Virus record (IMG/VR): IMGVR_UViG_3300032820_000125 | Span: 1 to 23,502 of that record | Source: a virus | DNA: 23,502 nucleotides | Direction: 5' to 3' (one strand) | Shown here: positions 6,481 through 12,940 of the stretch, piece after piece | Position numbering within the stretch: the stretch's first letter is position 1 | How the letters are laid out: every line of letters begins with the position of its first letter | The notes under the pieces: generated by a model | Told to the model about the DNA's origin: nothing | Database searches by the model: none | What the model saw: the letters and a program-made list of their open reading frames with translations, nothing else | Made by a program: the position numbers and the translations under genes

Positions 6481-6871
6481 TCGAACCGAAGAAATTAACT
6501 ATTTTAACGACCCGCGAACGCGGGCGGCTCGCGAACGAGGCCAGATTTTTACCGTGTTCCTCGACGACGACGAAACGGTGTTGCCCACGCGCTTCGTGGT
6601 GTGCCCGACGTGCCGGGGCACCGGGACACACATTAACCCGTCCATAGACGCCGGTGGTTACGATCCTGACAGCTACCACGAGGATGATGAAGACCCCTAC
6701 CTGACCGGCGTGTATGACGTGACCTGCTACGGTTGCGATGGACACAATGTGGTAGCTCGCGTTGACGAGTCGCGGTGTACGGCGGAGCAGCTTGCCGCTT
6801 ACCGGCTGGATCAGGACGCGGAAGCGGAGCTTGAAGCCGCTTGCCGTGCGGAGATCTGCGCGGGTTGCTGA
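6476..6871 (+). CDS. DnaJ-like cysteine-rich zinc-binding phage protein (131 aa)
   Basis: ATG at 6476 preceded by GAAGGAGAAACGAA. The protein has FTVFLDDDETVLPTRF, then CPTCRGTG (first CxxC), INPSIDAGGYDPDSYHEDDE, and VTCYGCDGHN (second CxxC), with a further single Cys after ARVDESRC. The paired CxxCxG-type knuckles around NPSID are, from memory, a recurring phage family with a DnaJ-type cysteine-rich zinc ribbon. Zinc binding is a strong expectation; partner or activity is unknown. A last Cys pair (CRAEICAGC) closes the protein and could bind a second metal. It lies in the early block, with the same leader as the gene before it. Confidence 0.8.
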   Translation: MNRTEEINYFNDPRTRAARERGQIFTVFLDDDETVLPTRFVVCPTCRGTGTHINPSIDAGGYDPDSYHEDDEDPYLTGVYDVTCYGCDGHNVVARVDESRCTAEQLAAYRLDQDAEAELEAACRAEICAGC

Positions 6872-6893
6872 CACGTTGAAAGGGAGAAGGAAG

Positions 6894-7118
6894 ATGACCG
6901 ACGATAAAAGAAATTGGATTGACAAGAAAACCTGGCAACTGACGTACACGATGTTCTCGGGGCCGGACATCCTTATGGACACATTTTTCACCGAAGACGA
7001 AGCAAGGCAGGCCGCCTCCTTTCTTGACATGGAGGGTCGCGACATAGTTTTGTTGATCGACCTGGTGAGCCGTGATGTTCACACGTTGAAGCATCCTCAG
7101 CAGGAGCGACAACAATGA
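6894..7118 (+). CDS. Uncharacterised small phage protein (74 aa)
   Basis: ATG at 6894 with GAAAGGGAGAAGG just upstream, which decides this start over an upstream in-frame ATG that would overlap the 131-aa gene by more than 100 bases. The product begins MTDDKRNWIDKKTWQLTYTM and has FTEDEARQAASFLDMEGRDI; a compact acidic soluble fold with no recognised family. It overlaps the next start by ATGA, so the following membrane peptide is translationally coupled. Confidence 0.75.
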   Translation: MTDDKRNWIDKKTWQLTYTMFSGPDILMDTFFTEDEARQAASFLDMEGRDIVLLIDLVSRDVHTLKHPQQERQQ

Positions 7119-7240
7119 AAGACTTTAAGCATCTCGCAAACCCAGAGTCGAGGTCGAGGCAATCATCATTTGACCGATTTTTAATCATCGAATGCCTGAT
7201 GATCGCCGGACTGATGGTATTTGCGTTTTTTCAAATCTGA
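7115..7240 (+). CDS. 41-aa single-span membrane peptide
   Basis: ATG at 7115 overlaps the previous stop (ATGA). The product has a polar N-terminal half (KDFKHLANPESRSRQSSFD) and then one hydrophobic segment, FLIIECLMIAGLMVFAFF, ending two residues before the stop. This is a one-span, N-in or N-out membrane peptide. Such peptides in phage early blocks can be superinfection-exclusion or host-membrane effectors, but nothing in the sequence decides this. The next gene begins 10 bases later, with GAGGAAAAC as ribosome-binding site overlapping this stop. Confidence 0.65.
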   Translation: MKDFKHLANPESRSRQSSFDRFLIIECLMIAGLMVFAFFQI

Positions 7241-7250
7241 GGAAAACAAA

Positions 7251-7925
7251 ATGGCAATAAATTTACAAAGCACAAACACCGTATCGGCTCTTAATTTAAA
7301 ATTATTGGTCTACGGCCAAGCGGGAGCAGGCAAGACAAGCCTGATCCCCACACTTCCAAAACCAATAATCTTATCCGCAGAGGGCGGCCTGCTTTCAATC
7401 GCCGGACATGACATTCCATTCATCGAAGTCACCTCGATGGACGCGCTGCGCGAGGCATACAGCTGGTTACTTGATAGCGAGGAAGCGAAACAATTCGACA
7501 CCGTAGCCCTCGACAGCATTTCGGAAATTGCCGAGGTTTGTTTGTCTCGGGAAAAAAGTATTGCTAAAGATCCAAGGCAGGCGTATGGCGAAATGCAGAC
7601 AACGATGGCTGAATTGATCCGGTCATTCCGAGATTTGAATAAGCACGTGATGATGACCGCCAAATTGGAAAAGGCGCAGGATGAGATGGGCCGAATGCTC
7701 TATTCGCCATCTATGCCCGGAAACAAAACCGGCCAAGCGTTGCCTTATTTCTTCGACCTACTACTTGCTATGCGCGTGGAAAAAGACGAAGAAGGCGTGT
7801 CTCAACGGGCATTGATGTGCGACAGCGATGGGCTTTGGCAGGCAAAAGATAGAAGCGGCAAGCTGGATGCTTGGGAAGCACCAGATCTTGGAATCATTCT
7901 TGAAAAATTGGGAGGAGGAAAATAA
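7251..7925 (+). CDS. Sak4-like RecA-fold ATPase (single-strand annealing/recombination protein)
   Basis: 224 aa from the ATG at 7251, chosen because GAGGAAAAC lies just upstream; an earlier in-frame codon would overlap the membrane peptide. Walker A YGQAGAGKTS (21-30), an ILSAEGG strand, and Walker B FDTVALDSIS (82-91) give the minimal RecA/AAA_24 core, followed by the MTAKLEK and SMPGNKTGQALPYFFD segments typical of phage nucleotide-binding proteins related to Sak4. Sak4-type proteins promote annealing of complementary strands in phage recombination, together with an ssDNA-binding protein. The downstream DUF669-like gene is the likely partner. It is coupled to the next gene by TAATG. Confidence 0.85.
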   Translation: MAINLQSTNTVSALNLKLLVYGQAGAGKTSLIPTLPKPIILSAEGGLLSIAGHDIPFIEVTSMDALREAYSWLLDSEEAKQFDTVALDSISEIAEVCLSREKSIAKDPRQAYGEMQTTMAELIRSFRDLNKHVMMTAKLEKAQDEMGRMLYSPSMPGNKTGQALPYFFDLLLAMRVEKDEEGVSQRALMCDSDGLWQAKDRSGKLDAWEAPDLGIILEKLGGGK

Positions 7926-8311
7926 TGGACTTGGAAACCTATGCTAGGCAATGGCTCGAAGCAAAACAAGCTGAGCGCATATCGATCGAGCGCCGCCGTG
8001 ATGCCGAAGATAAATTACTATCTTTAATCGGCATCTCAGAAAATCTCGACGGAACGGAAACGGTCAAAACCGATACCGGCTACAAGCTGAAAATTGTTGG
8101 TCGGATGAACCGAAAAGTCGATGGCGACCGTGTACAGGAAATTGCCGCTGAAGAAGGGCTTACCGAGCATCTGCCCAGCCTGTTCCGTTGGAAACCTGAA
8201 ATCAATATGGCTGCATGGAAAAACGCCGACGAATCAATCACAACACCGCTTTTGGGCGGCATCACAACCACGCCCGGGCGTGCATCATTCACAATCACGA
8301 AGGAGGGTTAA
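7925..8311 (+). CDS. Uncharacterised recombination-cassette protein (128 aa)
   Basis: Starts at ATG 7925 overlapping the Sak4-like stop (TAATG). The N-terminus is a helical, charged segment (LEAKQAERISIERRRDAEDK) likely to form a coiled coil, followed by a beta-rich domain with GYKLKIVGRMNRKVDGDRV and a C-terminal WKPEINMAAWKNADES. Proteins of this look often sit between Sak4-like ATPases and DUF669 proteins in phages, but I cannot name the family. A role assisting strand annealing or nuclease loading is inference from position. Confidence 0.75.
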   Translation: MDLETYARQWLEAKQAERISIERRRDAEDKLLSLIGISENLDGTETVKTDTGYKLKIVGRMNRKVDGDRVQEIAAEEGLTEHLPSLFRWKPEINMAAWKNADESITTPLLGGITTTPGRASFTITKEG

Positions 8312-8313
8312 AC

Positions 8314-8808
8314 ATGGCATTTTTAGAACAACCTATTGAGCTGAAAGATATTCCTGCTGATGAAGATCGAGAATTTTCTCCGATCCCAGCGGGTTGGTAC
8401 ACCGCCGCAATCGCAGGCGCTGACATCAGGCAAACGAAAGCCGGAACCGGAAACTACATCGCCGTTCGCTTCGACGTGACCGGCCCCGAATATCAGGGGC
8501 GGGTCGTATGGACGAACCTCAACACCCGTAACCCGAACCCCAAAGCCGAGGAAATCGGGAGGCAGCAGCTTGGCAATATCATGCGAGCGGTTGGCTTGAC
8601 GAAACTTGAGGATACAGACCAGCTACTCGGCGGGAATCTGGCAATCAAGGTATCGGTACGCGACGACCCGACCTACGGCCCAAGCAACGAGGTCAAAGGC
8701 TATCGCGCAATCGAAGCCTCTGCGCCACCCGTAGCACCACCGGCTACCAAAACCGCCGCCAACGCTGCGTCAGCGCCGCCGTGGGCGTCGAAAAACAACG
8801 GGGCCTAG
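8314..8808 (+). CDS. DUF669-like putative ssDNA-binding protein
   Basis: 164 aa from ATG 8314, with a near-perfect AAGGAGGG ribosome-binding site eight bases upstream. The core (YTAAIAGADIRQTKAGTGNY, then IAVRFDVTGPEYQGRVVW, then NPNPKAEEIGRQQLGNIM) matches the DUF669 pattern, a beta-barrel-like domain. The C-terminus is a Pro/Ala/Thr-rich disordered tail (about residues 130-155) ending PPWASKNNGA, an organisation like that of SSB proteins, although the acidic DDDIPF tip is missing. It probably coats ssDNA for the Sak4-like annealase and the nuclease; this is inference from family company. A strong hairpin follows. Confidence 0.82.
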   Translation: MAFLEQPIELKDIPADEDREFSPIPAGWYTAAIAGADIRQTKAGTGNYIAVRFDVTGPEYQGRVVWTNLNTRNPNPKAEEIGRQQLGNIMRAVGLTKLEDTDQLLGGNLAIKVSVRDDPTYGPSNEVKGYRAIEASAPPVAPPATKTAANAASAPPWASKNNGA

Positions 8809-8818
8809 CAACCGGAGG

Positions 8819-8846
8819 GCCGGTGGGCTAACAACCCACCGGCTTT
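8819..8846 (+). terminator. GC-rich hairpin between DUF669-like and nuclease genes
   Basis: GCCGGTGGG (8819-8827) pairs perfectly with CCCACCGGC (8835-8843) around a CTAACAA loop, followed by only three T residues. This 9-bp stem may be a leaky terminator or an RNA-stability/attenuation element within the operon. It sits nine bases before the nuclease start codon, so it may also hide that gene's ribosome-binding site; no clear Shine-Dalgarno sequence is seen there. Confidence 0.6.
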
Positions 8847-8852
8847 AATCAC

Positions 8853-8872
8853 ATGGCAAAAATCCCTGAAGC
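8853..8872 (+). repeat. 20-base exact repeat, copy 2
   Basis: First codons of the nuclease gene, identical to 6324-6343 near the end of the 102-aa gene; both are read as MAKIPEA. Confidence 0.85.
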
Positions 8873-9896
8873 AATGAACACTATTGCCGCTGCGATTGAC
8901 GATTACCATGCAGCCCAACCGGACGAACCACGCCTGCACCTTGGCGCATCGTCGCTCGGCCATCCCTGCGAACGCTGGCTCTGGCTCTCGTTTCGCTGGG
9001 CCGTGCGCGAGAAATTCCCCGGTCGCATCCGGCGGTTATTCCGGCGCGGCCAAAACGAAGAATCTACAGTCGTCGCAGATTTGAAGGCGATTGGTATGGA
9101 CGTTCGGAACACTGGCGACGATCAAAAGGTTATTGATTTCGGCAAACATGTCGGCGGATCGATGGACGGCATCATTGAATCCGGTGTGATTGGCGCATCA
9201 AAAACCCGCCACGTTTTAGAAATCAAGACGCACAATAAAAAATCATTTGATGATGTTGACAAGAGAGGCGTCAGAGATTCCAAGCCGATCCACTGGGTAC
9301 AAATGCAGTTGTATATGCTTGGAGCTAAAATCGAACGGGCGCTCTACGTCGCAGTATGCAAAGACGATGATCGTATCTACACCGAGCGCGTGAAACTCGA
9401 CAAAGACGCCGCTCAAAATTTACTGGCAAAAGGCCAGCGGCTCGCAACCACCGAGCGCATACCGCCGCCGTTATCAACCGATCCAAGTTGGTATCAGTGC
9501 AAGTTCTGCCCCGCGCATAGCTTTTGTCACAAAGAACGACTCACGAAAGAAGTCAATTGCCGAACATGCGCTCACGCGACACCAGAAAATGACGGCACCT
9601 GGTCATGTGCCCGATGGGCGAATGAAAAAATTCCCGGCGACTTTCAAAAAACCGGATGCGAAAGTCATGTGCTGCATCCTGACTTGGTACCGTGGGAAAT
9701 CAAGGACAGCACCAACCCGCACGAAGCTATTTATGTGATAGACGGCAAAGACATCCGCAACGGCGAAGGCGATGCGTTTGTTTTTGCGAGCAAGGAATTG
9801 ATTGCGGGCGGTGATATGTGCGCCGACGAGAATGTTCAATTGCTGCGGGAAACCTTCGGTGCAACGATAGAGGAAAGCCATGATCACGCTGCGTGA
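8853..9896 (+). CDS. Cas4/AddB-like PD-(D/E)XK Fe-S nuclease
   Basis: 347 aa. PD-(D/E)XK exonuclease core: a conserved GHPCERWLW at 36-44, Asp in GGSMDGI (D105), the Glu-x-Lys in HVLEIKTHN (E123, K125), and the Gln motif WVQMQLYM (about Q150-Q152). Four cysteines, C39 plus C216-x2-C219-x5-C225, have exactly the spacing of the 4Fe-4S cluster of Cas4/AddB nucleases. A second set of cysteines (C236, C239, C252, C269) may bind zinc. It would resect DNA ends and generate single strands for the annealase. The start codon lies behind a hairpin and shares its first 20 bases with 6324-6343. Its end overlaps the helicase start by 17 bases. No Cas1/Cas2 is near, so this is a recombination nuclease, not CRISPR. 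Confidence 0.87.
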   Translation: MAKIPEAMNTIAAAIDDYHAAQPDEPRLHLGASSLGHPCERWLWLSFRWAVREKFPGRIRRLFRRGQNEESTVVADLKAIGMDVRNTGDDQKVIDFGKHVGGSMDGIIESGVIGASKTRHVLEIKTHNKKSFDDVDKRGVRDSKPIHWVQMQLYMLGAKIERALYVAVCKDDDRIYTERVKLDKDAAQNLLAKGQRLATTERIPPPLSTDPSWYQCKFCPAHSFCHKERLTKEVNCRTCAHATPENDGTWSCARWANEKIPGDFQKTGCESHVLHPDLVPWEIKDSTNPHEAIYVIDGKDIRNGEGDAFVFASKELIAGGDMCADENVQLLRETFGATIEESHDHAA

Positions 9897-11481
9897 TTAT
9901 CAACGCCGAACGATTGATCAGCTTTATCGCTGGTTTGCAGAAGTACATGAAGGCCATCCGTGCATCGAGCTTCCAACCGGCTCAGGGAAAAGTCATATCG
10001 TGGCAGAGCTTTGCAAAGAAGCGATCCAGAAATGGCCCGAAACCCGTATTTTAATGCTCACTCACGTCAAGGAATTGATCGAGCAAAACGCTAACAAGAT
10101 GCGGCAACATTGGCCGGAAGCACCGCTTGGCATTTACTCGGCAGGAATGAATCAGCGCGACATCGGGGAGCCAATCACATTCGCAGGGATTCAATCAGTA
10201 CGGAACAAGGCTGACCAAATCGGTCATGTCGATTTAGTATTGATCGACGAATGCCATTTAGTCAGCCACAAGCAGGAGGGCGGCTATCGAAAGCTGCTCG
10301 ATAATCTGACTCGCATCAATCCAGCGTTGCGCGTAATCGGGCTAACCGCCACGCCGTACAGGATGGGACATGGCTATATCACTGATCCACCCGCGTTATT
10401 TTCAGCGATCATTTCGCCGGTGAGCATCGAGGAATTGATACACAAAAAGCATCTTGCACCGCTGCGCTCAAAACTCACTGACCACGCTTTATCGGTTGAA
10501 GGCGTACACAAGCGCGGCGGCGAATACATTGAAAGCGAATTGCAAGCCGCTGTGGATACCGAGCATAACAACGTTGCAACGGTTGATGAGGTTATTAAGC
10601 TCGCTGGCGACCGCCGCTCATGGCTGTTTTTCTGCGCCGGTGTGCAGCACGCGCACAACGTCGCTGATGCTCTAATCGAGCGAGGCATTACCGCTGCAAC
10701 GATCGTTGGCACAACACCAAAGGCCGAGCGCGAGCGCATTGTTGCTGATTTTAAGGCAGGAAAAATTAAAGCCATCACCAATGCAAATGTACTGACCACA
10801 GGCTTTGATCATCCCGACCTTGATTTGATTGCAATGCTCCGCCCCACGCTATCCACCGGCCTGTACGTGCAAATGGCGGGTCGTGGGATGCGTCCAAAAT
10901 CGCATACCGATCATTGCCTTGTCCTCGACTTTGCCGGAGTCGTGCAAACGCATGGCCCGATCACAGCGGTCAATCCGAAAAAGGCTACCGGTAAAAACGC
11001 GGGTCAGGCACCCACGAAAACCTGTAAAAGCTGCGACGAACTCAATCACATATCCGCCAAAGAATGCGTTGCTTGTGGCGAGCCATTTCCACCGCCACCA
11101 CCGTTGAAAAACAGGCTTCATGATGATGACATCATGGGGCTGGATACTACGGAGATGACCGTTACCGATTGGCAATGGCGCAGGCATATTAGCCGTGCGA
11201 GCGGGAAAGAGATGTTAATGGTGACGTACTATGGAGCTTTATCTGACAAGCCCGTTAATGAGTATTTGACGGTTATGCACGATGGGTATGCAGGGCAAAA
11301 AGCGAGGATATCATTGATCAGGATTGCAAGCAGTGCGGGGGTTCCCGGTGTCACACTAGAAAACACGCTTGATGATGTCGCTTTTGATCTGAACGAATCA
11401 AGGCCGCCAGCTTTAATCAGCTACAGGCGCGATGGTAAATTTAATCGGATTTTAAGGAGGGAATGGGATGATCAGGAATGA
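9880..11481 (+). CDS. SF2 DEAH-type DNA helicase with C-terminal zinc finger
   Basis: 533 aa, ATG at 9880 with AGAGGAAAG upstream inside the nuclease gene. Helicase motifs: Q-like TLRDYQRRTI, motif I ELPTGSGKS (30-38), Ia MLTHVKEL, motif II LIDECH (121-126), motif III GLTATPYRMG (about 154-163), motif V TTGFDHPDLD, and motif VI YVQMAGRGMR. A four-cysteine zinc finger, CKSCDELNHISAKECVACG, follows the second RecA domain. This is the ResIII/UvsW-like helicase class that phages use to unwind or branch-migrate recombination intermediates. With the Fe-S nuclease in front, it may form an AddAB-like end-processing pair. The last part (about 430-533) is not recognised. Confidence 0.9.
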   Translation: MITLRDYQRRTIDQLYRWFAEVHEGHPCIELPTGSGKSHIVAELCKEAIQKWPETRILMLTHVKELIEQNANKMRQHWPEAPLGIYSAGMNQRDIGEPITFAGIQSVRNKADQIGHVDLVLIDECHLVSHKQEGGYRKLLDNLTRINPALRVIGLTATPYRMGHGYITDPPALFSAIISPVSIEELIHKKHLAPLRSKLTDHALSVEGVHKRGGEYIESELQAAVDTEHNNVATVDEVIKLAGDRRSWLFFCAGVQHAHNVADALIERGITAATIVGTTPKAERERIVADFKAGKIKAITNANVLTTGFDHPDLDLIAMLRPTLSTGLYVQMAGRGMRPKSHTDHCLVLDFAGVVQTHGPITAVNPKKATGKNAGQAPTKTCKSCDELNHISAKECVACGEPFPPPPPLKNRLHDDDIMGLDTTEMTVTDWQWRRHISRASGKEMLMVTYYGALSDKPVNEYLTVMHDGYAGQKARISLIRIASSAGVPGVTLENTLDDVAFDLNESRPPALISYRRDGKFNRILRREWDDQE

Positions 11482-11602
11482 CGATAACATCGTAGTAATT
11501 TTGCCAAGGGGCGGTTGTATTATTTTTTCTCACAAGCTCACTATGGGTCAAATCAAGCGGTTTCTGGGGCATGGCTGGTGCTTAAAATTGGTGCCGGAAT
11601 GA
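11468..11602 (+). CDS. 44-aa microprotein
   Basis: ATG at 11468, preceded by AAGGAGGG at 11453-11460, one of the best ribosome-binding sites in the window, and overlapping the end of the helicase gene. The product begins MIRNDDNIVVILPRGGCIIF and continues as KLTMGQIKRFLGHGWCLKLV. It has an alternating beta pattern and a short helix, consistent with a small folded domain. The stop overlaps the following start (ATGA). The strong ribosome site plus coupling argues that it is real; the family is not recognised. Confidence 0.65.
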   Translation: MIRNDDNIVVILPRGGCIIFSHKLTMGQIKRFLGHGWCLKLVPE

Positions 11603-12234
11603 TGAAGCTGGAAGTCAGATGTGCGAGTTTGCGTGATTTGATCTTTGTCGATCATCTTCAAAAACGCAATGCAGAAGAATTAGCTTTTTATCCTAAGCAG
11701 GTGTTTGAGAGGGAAATAGAAAACGAGAGGATATTATTAGCGTTAGTGAACAACGAACCAGCAGGCTATCTTTATCACGGCGCGCAGCGCACTTCCGGGT
11801 TCACGAAGATACACCAAGCCTGTATTGAGTACGATTTGCGGGGAAACTGGTATGGAGCAGCTTTGTGTAAGCTGTTGGAAGAAAGCGGGATATTATTGGG
11901 AATAGCTGGAATTCAGTTGCGCTGCGGTTCGGATATAGCAGCGAATAGATTTTGGAAGTTGATGGGCTTCAAGTGCGTGGATGTACAGCCAGGAGGAGTT
12001 AGGAGGATGCGTGACATAAACGTGTGGATGAAAGAATTAGCCTCCTCCTTATTTCCATACGATTTCGTTGATCCAAGTGATAAAAAGAAAGACGCCAGCT
12101 TTTGGCGTCGGCGCGGCAGCAGGCTCTCGCAAAGCATTATGCTCAGAGGGCAGTCGCTTTTGGACTACCGGCGCAAAGTGCTAGAAGAAAGCGGCGTTGA
12201 AGATACGTTGACATCAGGCGATGATGAAAATTAA
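11599..12234 (+). CDS. GNAT-like N-acetyltransferase domain protein
   Basis: 211 aa from ATG 11599, overlapping the microprotein stop. Residues 1-150 follow the GNAT order: LRDLIFVDHLQKRNAEELAF (alpha1-alpha2), ILLALVNNEPAGYLYHG (beta2-beta4), IEYDLRGNWYGAALCKLLEE (motif A, the acetyl-CoA pyrophosphate loop in a weak R-G-N-W-Y-G-A form), and LRCGSDIAANRFWKLMGFK (motif B, the typical N-x-A-x-x-F-Y-x-x-x-G-F region). A charged tail (RRRGSRLSQSIMLRGQSLLDYRR region) follows. It could acetylate a host protein, a phage protein or an amino group on modified DNA; the substrate is unknown. The gene carries a minus-strand terminator at 12081-12109. Confidence 0.78.
   Translation: MMKLEVRCASLRDLIFVDHLQKRNAEELAFYPKQVFEREIENERILLALVNNEPAGYLYHGAQRTSGFTKIHQACIEYDLRGNWYGAALCKLLEESGILLGIAGIQLRCGSDIAANRFWKLMGFKCVDVQPGGVRRMRDINVWMKELASSLFPYDFVDPSDKKKDASFWRRRGSRLSQSIMLRGQSLLDYRRKVLEESGVEDTLTSGDDEN
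12081..12109 (-). terminator. Leftward rho-independent terminator embedded in the GNAT gene
   Basis: Read on the minus strand: GACGCCA, loop AAAGC, TGGCGTC, then TTTCTTTTTA. This is a 7-bp perfect GC-rich stem followed by a U-rich tract, a textbook intrinsic terminator. It faces leftward transcription coming from the lysis genes, whose last gene ends at 12937. It lies inside the coding sequence of the rightward gene, where its plus-strand complement has no U-tract and should not terminate. Confidence 0.72.
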
Positions 12235-12589
12235 CCTCCCGCTTGCGCCGTCGCAGAATCAGTTGCTCAGAATGCACTGGGCCAAGCGCAAGAAAAAACA
12301 AAAAGATTTTGAATGGCTGATTGTTCAGGCAGTCACCAATCGGCATTCCGCGATGAATGGTGTGCATATCACAATCACTCGGAAATCGTGCGGGGTAGAG
12401 CCAGATCCTGACAATCTAACCGCCTCCGCAAAACTAATTCTCGATGCGCTCCAGCGGGTAAACGTCATCAAAGATGACAGTCCTAAAAGTATTTCGCTGG
12501 AAGTGGCATGGGAAAGAGCACCAAGGAAAACAGATCAAGGCACTTTGGTCGAAATTGAAAAGTGGAATTTGGAGAAATTAAATGAGTGA
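12221..12589 (+). CDS. RusA-like Holliday junction resolvase
   Basis: 122 aa. The C-terminal half has the RusA signature EPDPDNLTASAKLILDAL (residues 60-77) and VIKDDSPKS (82-90). The aspartates of PDPDN (D62, D64) and IKDD (D85/D86) match the catalytic acidic residues of RusA, and K71 the conserved lysine. RusA is a dimeric resolvase that cuts four-way junctions before packaging. The N-terminus (LPLAPSQNQLLRMHWAKRKK) is also typical (PxxxNxxWR-like). It overlaps the GNAT end by 14 bases and the next small gene by eight bases. High confidence in family. Confidence 0.9.
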   Translation: MMKINLPLAPSQNQLLRMHWAKRKKKQKDFEWLIVQAVTNRHSAMNGVHITITRKSCGVEPDPDNLTASAKLILDALQRVNVIKDDSPKSISLEVAWERAPRKTDQGTLVEIEKWNLEKLNE

Positions 12590-12812
12590 GTTAAGCATTT
12601 TTATTGTAAGCATGTTTGTCAGTATGCTGGTGTCTGAATTTGTTTTCTCAGAACAGCAGTATGATCCACACAACAATGAGTGGGTCACAGTATCACCCGA
12701 TACCGAATACGAAAACAGATATAATCCGCACACAGACGAATGGAGTCTGGAAGCAGCGGAAAGTGAAATCGAATACAACCCGCACACCGACGAGTGGGAA
12801 TATGAACGCTGA
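12582..12812 (+). CDS. Membrane-anchored or secreted peptide with three Y-(D/N)-P-H-x-x-E-W repeats
   Basis: 76 aa. An N-terminal hydrophobic segment (LSIFIVSMFVSMLVSEFVF, residues 4-22) should be a signal anchor. The rest is acidic and contains three octapeptides: YDPHNNEW (27-34), YNPHTDEW (47-54) and YNPHTDEW (65-72), spaced 20 and 18 residues apart. The codons differ at several synonymous positions between copies, so the peptide rather than the DNA is conserved. Histidine/aspartate/glutamate content suggests metal or surface binding; this is inference. It overlaps the RusA-like gene, and its stop overlaps the next start (TGATG). No family is assigned. Confidence 0.72.
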   Translation: MSELSIFIVSMFVSMLVSEFVFSEQQYDPHNNEWVTVSPDTEYENRYNPHTDEWSLEAAESEIEYNPHTDEWEYER

Positions 12813-12940
12813 TGGCTAAAATTATATTTGAAATAGATACCAACGATCCAATTGACCGCCAGTTGATTGATTTGATTGAACGGCTGATTCAGCTTCTTGA
12901 AAGTTCGTCGCAATTTCAGGAACCTGATCAGAGCATTTAA
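12812..12940 (+). CDS. 42-aa helical microprotein closing the rightward block
   Basis: ATG at 12812 overlaps the previous stop. The product, MAKIIFEIDTNDPIDRQLID followed by LIERLIQLLESSSQF, is predicted to be a short strand and one long amphipathic helix with leucine/isoleucine heptads, consistent with a dimerising or protein-binding peptide. Its TAA at 12938-12940 overlaps the stop of the convergent o-spanin gene, leaving no intergenic space. Real status rests on coupling, compact codon use and position; family unknown. Confidence 0.6.
   Translation: MAKIIFEIDTNDPIDRQLIDLIERLIQLLESSSQFQEPDQSI

Noticed and set aside
6404-7115. Minus-strand frames of 213 and 160 codons
   Set aside because: They are antisense to three rightward genes that have good ribosome sites and coupled starts.
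7372-7380. DnaA box (TTATCCGCA)
   Set aside because: Single site with one mismatch inside the Sak4-like gene; no cluster, so likely chance.
8853-9896. CRISPR-associated Cas4
   Set aside because: No Cas1, Cas2 or repeat array nearby; Cas4-like nucleases are common in phage recombination modules.
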